From positions 434,001-498,000 of the forward strand of contig NZ_CP137573.1 of the NCBI RefSeq assembly GCF_033343995.1: DNA of 64,000 nt, written 5' to 3'. The stretch is from Streptomyces sp. HUAS YS2. Its GTDB lineage: Bacteria > Actinomycetota > Actinomycetes > Streptomycetales > Streptomycetaceae. The notes beneath the pieces are model-generated. The model was not told the origin of the DNA. It did not search any database and was given only the letters and a program-made list of their open reading frames with translations. A program made the translations under genes and the position numbers. Positions 60,911 to 64,000 of the stretch are shown piece by piece. Every line of letters begins with the position of its first letter. Position 1 is the first letter of the stretch.

Positions 60911-61026
60911 GCGCCCGATCTCCGCACCCGTCACGCCTGTCCCGGCGGCCGGTTTTGCGCCCTTGCGGCGCGACCTGGTGTCCCGTCACCTTCAGTAGTG
61001 ACACCCGTGTCGAGCACGAGGGGGAC

Positions 61027-61281
61027 ATGTTGGCCAACCCGACCACACCCGCACCCCGACCCTTCACACTGTGGACCGGCCGCGCGCTCCTGCACTGGGC
61101 GCGTCTTCTTCAACGTACGGTGGCGTCCCGTGACCGCCGCCAGGCCCTCGTCGCCCACCGGAACGCCGCCATGCGCGCGGCGCACGTGCGTGGCGTCGAC
61201 CGGGAGACGATCGCCCGCACCATCGGCCTTACCTCTGCCCACGTCGGCCAGGCGCTCCGCGGGGAGCCCACCGCCGAGTAG
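61027..61281 (+). CDS. Small helix-turn-helix-like protein
   Basis: The 84-residue protein ends with ALVAHRNAAMRAAHVRGVDRETIARTIGLTSAHVGQALRGEP, which looks like a helix-turn-helix of sigma-region-4 type. A GAGGGGG site precedes ATG 61027. No cognate element is visible; it could be a small regulator or a mobile-element accessory protein. Confidence 0.55.
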   Translation: MLANPTTPAPRPFTLWTGRALLHWARLLQRTVASRDRRQALVAHRNAAMRAAHVRGVDRETIARTIGLTSAHVGQALRGEPTAE

Positions 61282-61867
61282 CCGCCCCCTACCGTGTCCC
61301 GGGGCGGTTCACCCTTCGGGGTGGTGGCTTTCGTCGGCCCGCCCCTCGCGCCCCCGATCCGCGCTCTGGACGGGGGCGCCGGCCTGTTCGCCACGGTGCC
61401 GGCCTCTGGGACCGTCACGAGGTCCGGCCGCACACCGCTCGCCACGCGGCTTCGCCTCACCCTGCGAAACGCCACTCAGGCGGGCAGCCGGAGAAGCGGG
61501 TTGCATCGGTCTGCGGCGAACGCCACGCGGGTGCTGGGAGCAGGAATTCGAGGCCGGCACTACGGGCCGGGCGGTAGGGCCATCCCAGCGGGCGGGGGAG
61601 CAGTCTTGACCTGCGACTCTACGGCGGATCGAAAGCATTCCGCACCAGTTCCAAAGTTCCGGCAAATCCCCGGACCATCCCTGCGGGTGACGGGGAACAG
61701 GCTCCTTGCCCCGTATCGGGTCGGGTCCACCTTCGTCCCAGTACCCTCCCCCGCAGGTGTGAGGAAGGGCCGGCGCGACATGCGCCAAGGCTGACCACGC
61801 GGCGATCGGCGCTTTTCCCAGCGGTGCGACATCGACCTTCTCGGCTTGTCGACCTCCCGCCCGTGTT
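61282..61867. other. Gap without a recognised gene
   Basis: About 585 bp contain only short, biased frames. A GGGGCGG/CCCTTCGGGGTGG-type foldback near 61302-61325 could be a terminator for 61027-61281. Confidence 0.4.
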
Positions 61868-62053
61868 TCAGCAGGGGCCCTTGTCCTGGCCCGTGCCGCA
61901 TACCGAGCCGGGATCCTCGTAGATCGAGATCAGGAAGATGACGAAGGCCACCCCTGCCACCACTGTGCCTATACGCCACAGCAATTCGACACGCTTCCGC
62001 CGGTCCTCGTCATGCTCGTGCTCAGCGTGATCACCGCCGCTGTCGCTACTCAT
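61868..62053 (-). CDS. Small single-TM protein
   Basis: The 61-residue protein MSSDSGGDHAEHEHDEDRRK has an acidic/His-rich N-terminus, one transmembrane helix (LLWRIGTVVAGVAFVIFLISIY) and a short tail with two cysteines (GSVCGTGQDKGPC). GAGGGGGGACC lies before ATG 62053. The His/Asp/Glu cluster could bind metal, but this is a guess. The function is unknown. Confidence 0.55.
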   Translation of the reverse strand: MSSDSGGDHAEHEHDEDRRKRVELLWRIGTVVAGVAFVIFLISIYEDPGSVCGTGQDKGPC

Positions 62054-62414
62054 GGTCCCCCCTCGGATGAGTGCGGCGGAGCCATACCCCGAATGAATGA
62101 GCGGCAACCACGTCATCGTGCCGTGACCGAGCCGCACCCCGGCGCCGATCGACACCCGGGGACCAACCCCGCGCCTGCGGGGAGTAGCTGCGTCCGGCAT
62201 CGCCGGCTTCGTCCTGTCCACGCGGGAAGTAGTCTGCTTCGCTTGGGCGACGCCTGCGGATGCGAAGACCGGCACAGCACGTACTGCCACTTCGACCAGC
62301 AGGAGCGATCCCGAAGTAATGGGAGCCGGACACTCTGCCGCCCGTGCACGAAGTGCGACGGACGGCAGGGGCTGTCCACGCTGACGTGGGGCCGAAGGTC
62401 AGAATGTTCGCGGT

Positions 62415-62596
62415 TCACGGCCTGGTCGGGCCGGCTGTGAGATCACGGCTCGGACACCGCGCCGACGCCTGCGTGTGGACGGCGGTGGTCTCGCAGGCCT
62501 CGGCGTACACCGTCAGCGCGTCGGCCTCCGCCTGGTCCGCGGCGAGGCCCCAACGAGGGTGAGCGCGGCGAGGCCGCGGGCAGCAGTCTTGATCAC
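62415..62596 (-). pseudogene. Frameshifted small secreted protein
   Basis: GTG 62596 starts IKTAARGLAALTLVGA, an evident signal-peptide beginning. The continuation GLAADQAEADALTVYAEACE and TTAVHTQASARC is in the next frame, with the shift near 62549. It resembles the short secreted proteins common in Streptomyces. 62054-62414 holds no recognisable gene. Confidence 0.4.
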
Positions 62597-62627
62597 AACG
62601 GCAGCTATACCGGCTGCTGGAGCCCGC

Positions 62628-62903
62628 CTATCTCTGAACTGAGCACCGATGTGACAGGCCACGGCAGTCGGGCGCGTGGCAGTGCCCCGGCTGGAGCTTG
62701 CCCAGCCGCCTTCGGGCCGTGACCGCCTGGTGCGCGGGCAGGGCACCGATCAGCACCTCATGGGTCAGATTTCCCTCCGCCTCTACCACCAGAACACCCG
62801 GGATCTCAGCGAAGCGGAGGATCGCGGTGTTGATCTCCCTCGTCTGCTTCAAGTGGTGGAGGGCATCACGGCAGCCTTCCGAAAGGGCGATCGGGCCGCT
62901 CAC
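62628..62903 (-). CDS. ADF/cofilin-like domain protein, C-terminally truncated
   Basis: The 91-residue protein starts VSGPIALSEGCRDALHHLKQ and continues with INTAILRFAEIPGVLVVEAEGNLTHEVLIGALPAHQ. This follows the actin-depolymerising-factor pattern: SGv-x-V/L-x-x-x-C...LK, a hydrophobic beta strand, VVE-x-x-G, and the LP motif before the RYAVYD strand. After about residue 62 the sequence diverges into Arg/His/Cys-rich filler, so the second half is missing. GAGG five bases before GTG 62903 fits. ADF-domain proteins occur in some streptomycetes; this one is a broken copy. Confidence 0.6.
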   Translation of the reverse strand: MSGPIALSEGCRDALHHLKQTREINTAILRFAEIPGVLVVEAEGNLTHEVLIGALPAHQAVTARRRLGKLQPGHCHAPDCRGLSHRCSVQR

Positions 62904-62937
62904 CAAAGCCTCGTTTCGCTCGCGGCCAGGGCATCGC

Positions 62938-63243
62938 TCATGAGGGAAGCCCGTCTATTCCGAGTGGATCCGACGACTCTGGGCCGGTCTCGGGCAGCAG
63001 TCCGAGCATGTCCAGCAGCACCGCCAGATCACGCGCATCGGCAGCGCGTGACCCGAAGCCGAGCAGATCGTCGAGGCACTTCGGCAGCAGGGGCTCGCGC
63101 ACGAGTAGCTCCTTTTCCATGACGAAGGGGATGGCCTGACGCGGTCGGCGAATCGCACGCGCCACTACGCGACTGTCGGAGAGTTTCTTGCCACACATTT
63201 GGGTGGACGCGCTGAGACTTGAGGAAGATCTGAGCTTACTCAA
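62938..63243 (-). CDS. Hypothetical protein, possible fragment
   Basis: The 101-residue frame contains SRVVARAIRRPRQAIPFVMEKELLVREPLLPKCLDDLLGFGSRAADARDLAVLLDMLGLLPE, a plausible helical stretch. No family is recognised, and the N-terminus lies in an AT-rich stretch. It could be a remnant of a larger protein. Confidence 0.3.
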   Translation of the reverse strand: MSKLRSSSSLSASTQMCGKKLSDSRVVARAIRRPRQAIPFVMEKELLVREPLLPKCLDDLLGFGSRAADARDLAVLLDMLGLLPETGPESSDPLGIDGLPS

Positions 63244-63377
63244 ATCAATCAGAGCCCATCGCTAGATGAATGCACCTATCGCATTGACAATCAAGAAGTC
63301 GAAATCCTAGGCTCCCCAACATCAAAGGACGGCGGGGCAGTCAGCGGCCCACGCCGCCATCACCGCGTTCGAGAATT

Positions 63378-64000
63378 GGGGATCCCCTGGATCGATCACG
63401 TCTTTTCGCCGTCGGCACCGGAATCATCGCCGTCGGTCTCACGGCCACGCCGGTGGCTACTTCCGTCAACGGACTGGCCAGACAGCGGCCGCCACGCACC
63501 ACTGGAGCCTTCGGTCGGCTGCTCGACGCGGTCAGCGGCCCCAGCAGGGACGAGTACATCGAGGTGGGACGGCTTGCCGCAGCCGTCACGCTCCTGGTGA
63601 CGAGTCGGCACAGTCGCGCGAGAAAGGCCGCCCTGGGGGGACGACTCACCGCCTCACCCGAACTGCGCTACCGCCGCGACGATCCTGGTCGGACGGATCG
63701 GAGCAGCTCCTCTTCCAGGTGCAGCCGGCATCCGCTCTGTCCGGGCTCGGCGCAAAGAGCAGCAGAATCTCCGACGCCTACCTCTGGTGCATATCGCTGC
63801 AATCGGCGCTCGCATACGCGGTGGCAGGCTACTCGAAACTCGCCGGTCCGGATTTGCACTCGGGTGCGGCACCTTCCGGAATCCCTCGCACCGGGGCATA
63901 CGGGAGGGAAGCGGCATTCGATTATACGACCCGACATCTGAAGGAGACCCGAGCCCTTTTCTATACCGTGATCGCCGGAGAGTGTACATTCCCCCTACTC
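63378..64000 (+). pseudogene. DoxX/HTTM-like membrane protein, frameshifted and partial
   Basis: One frame gives RLFAVGTGIIAVGLTATPVA...SRDEYIEVGRLAAAVTLLVTS. A second, from about 63690, gives DGSEQLLFQVQPASALSGLG and SDAYLWCISLQSALAYAVAGYSKLAG and YGREAAFDYTTRHLKETRAL. Both match consecutive parts of an actinobacterial polytopic protein of the DoxX/HTTM type (SxxxWxxxLQSxLxYxxAGxxKLAGP). There is no start codon for the first part and at least one frameshift. The gene runs off the window. Confidence 0.55.

Overview
The window is a high-GC actinobacterial chromosome segment, almost certainly Streptomyces. The evidence is G/C-ending codons throughout, frequent GTG/TTG starts, a conservon (cvn) operon, a RheA-type Hsp18 system with its TGTCATC-N5-GATGACA operator, an NsrR/Hmp pair with Streptomyces-type NsrR boxes, and several families largely confined to streptomycetes. 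No rRNA, tRNA or CRISPR array was seen.

Layout. (1) 1-3.5 kb: the end of a peroxiredoxin, then nsrR and hmp (nitric-oxide sensing and detoxification), each behind a 23-bp NsrR-like operator, plus small conserved proteins. (2) 3.5-12.1 kb, minus strand: an ATP-dependent DNA ligase, a DNA-binding-like protein, and a conservon signalling operon (MHYT protein, CvnA kinase, CvnB roadblock, CvnC DUF742, CvnD GTPase, second roadblock). (3) 12.3-19.2 kb: a methyltransferase, a solo TnpB element, and a 1647-residue protein with an N-terminal helix-hairpin-helix and a C-terminal HEFGH zincin motif. The right end of the TnpB element coincides with that gene's stop codon. (4) 19.3-28.8 kb: acidic hypotheticals, a secreted esterase, a MOSC protein, a fatty acid desaturase and a SNF2 helicase/SWIM-protein pair. 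(5) 28.8-34.2 kb: a cassette of a MarR regulator diverging from six co-directional genes (MFS pump, GlcG/HbpS-like, SnoaL-like, two aldo-keto reductases, SRPBCC), flanked by near-perfect 25-bp inverted repeats. (6) 34.2-40.3 kb: a Septum_form-like anchored protein, a ROK regulator, folD behind a ZTP (pfl) riboswitch, and a GAF regulator with an aldehyde dehydrogenase.

(7) 40.3-64 kb is an accessory region rich in relics. Intact genes include MerR/SDR and MerR/serine-hydrolase pairs with palindromic operators, a lower-GC secreted ricin-lectin protein, an MpaB-like oxygenase, catalase, an ABC exporter coupled to a methyltransferase-Nudix fusion, LysR, a DHFR-like reductase, rheA/hsp18 with two DUF2267 genes, an SMI1/KNR4 protein and several small hypotheticals. 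Among them lie decayed pieces of an SGNH hydrolase, an acyl-CoA synthetase, a KdsB-type cytidylyltransferase, a GNAT acetyltransferase, two IS5-type transposase tails, a frameshifted DoxX/HTTM-like membrane protein, and the N-terminal half of a eukaryote-like ADF/cofilin domain. This density of fragments suggests a recombining chromosome-arm region.

The functional themes are stress and detoxification (NO, peroxide, heat, carbonyls/quinones), G-protein-like signalling, and remnants of horizontally acquired functions. The best candidates for something undescribed are the giant HhH-zincin protein beside the TnpB guide site, the inverted-repeat-bounded reductase cassette, the ABC/methyltransferase-Nudix locus with a possible FxLD-like leader peptide, and the truncated cofilin-like gene.
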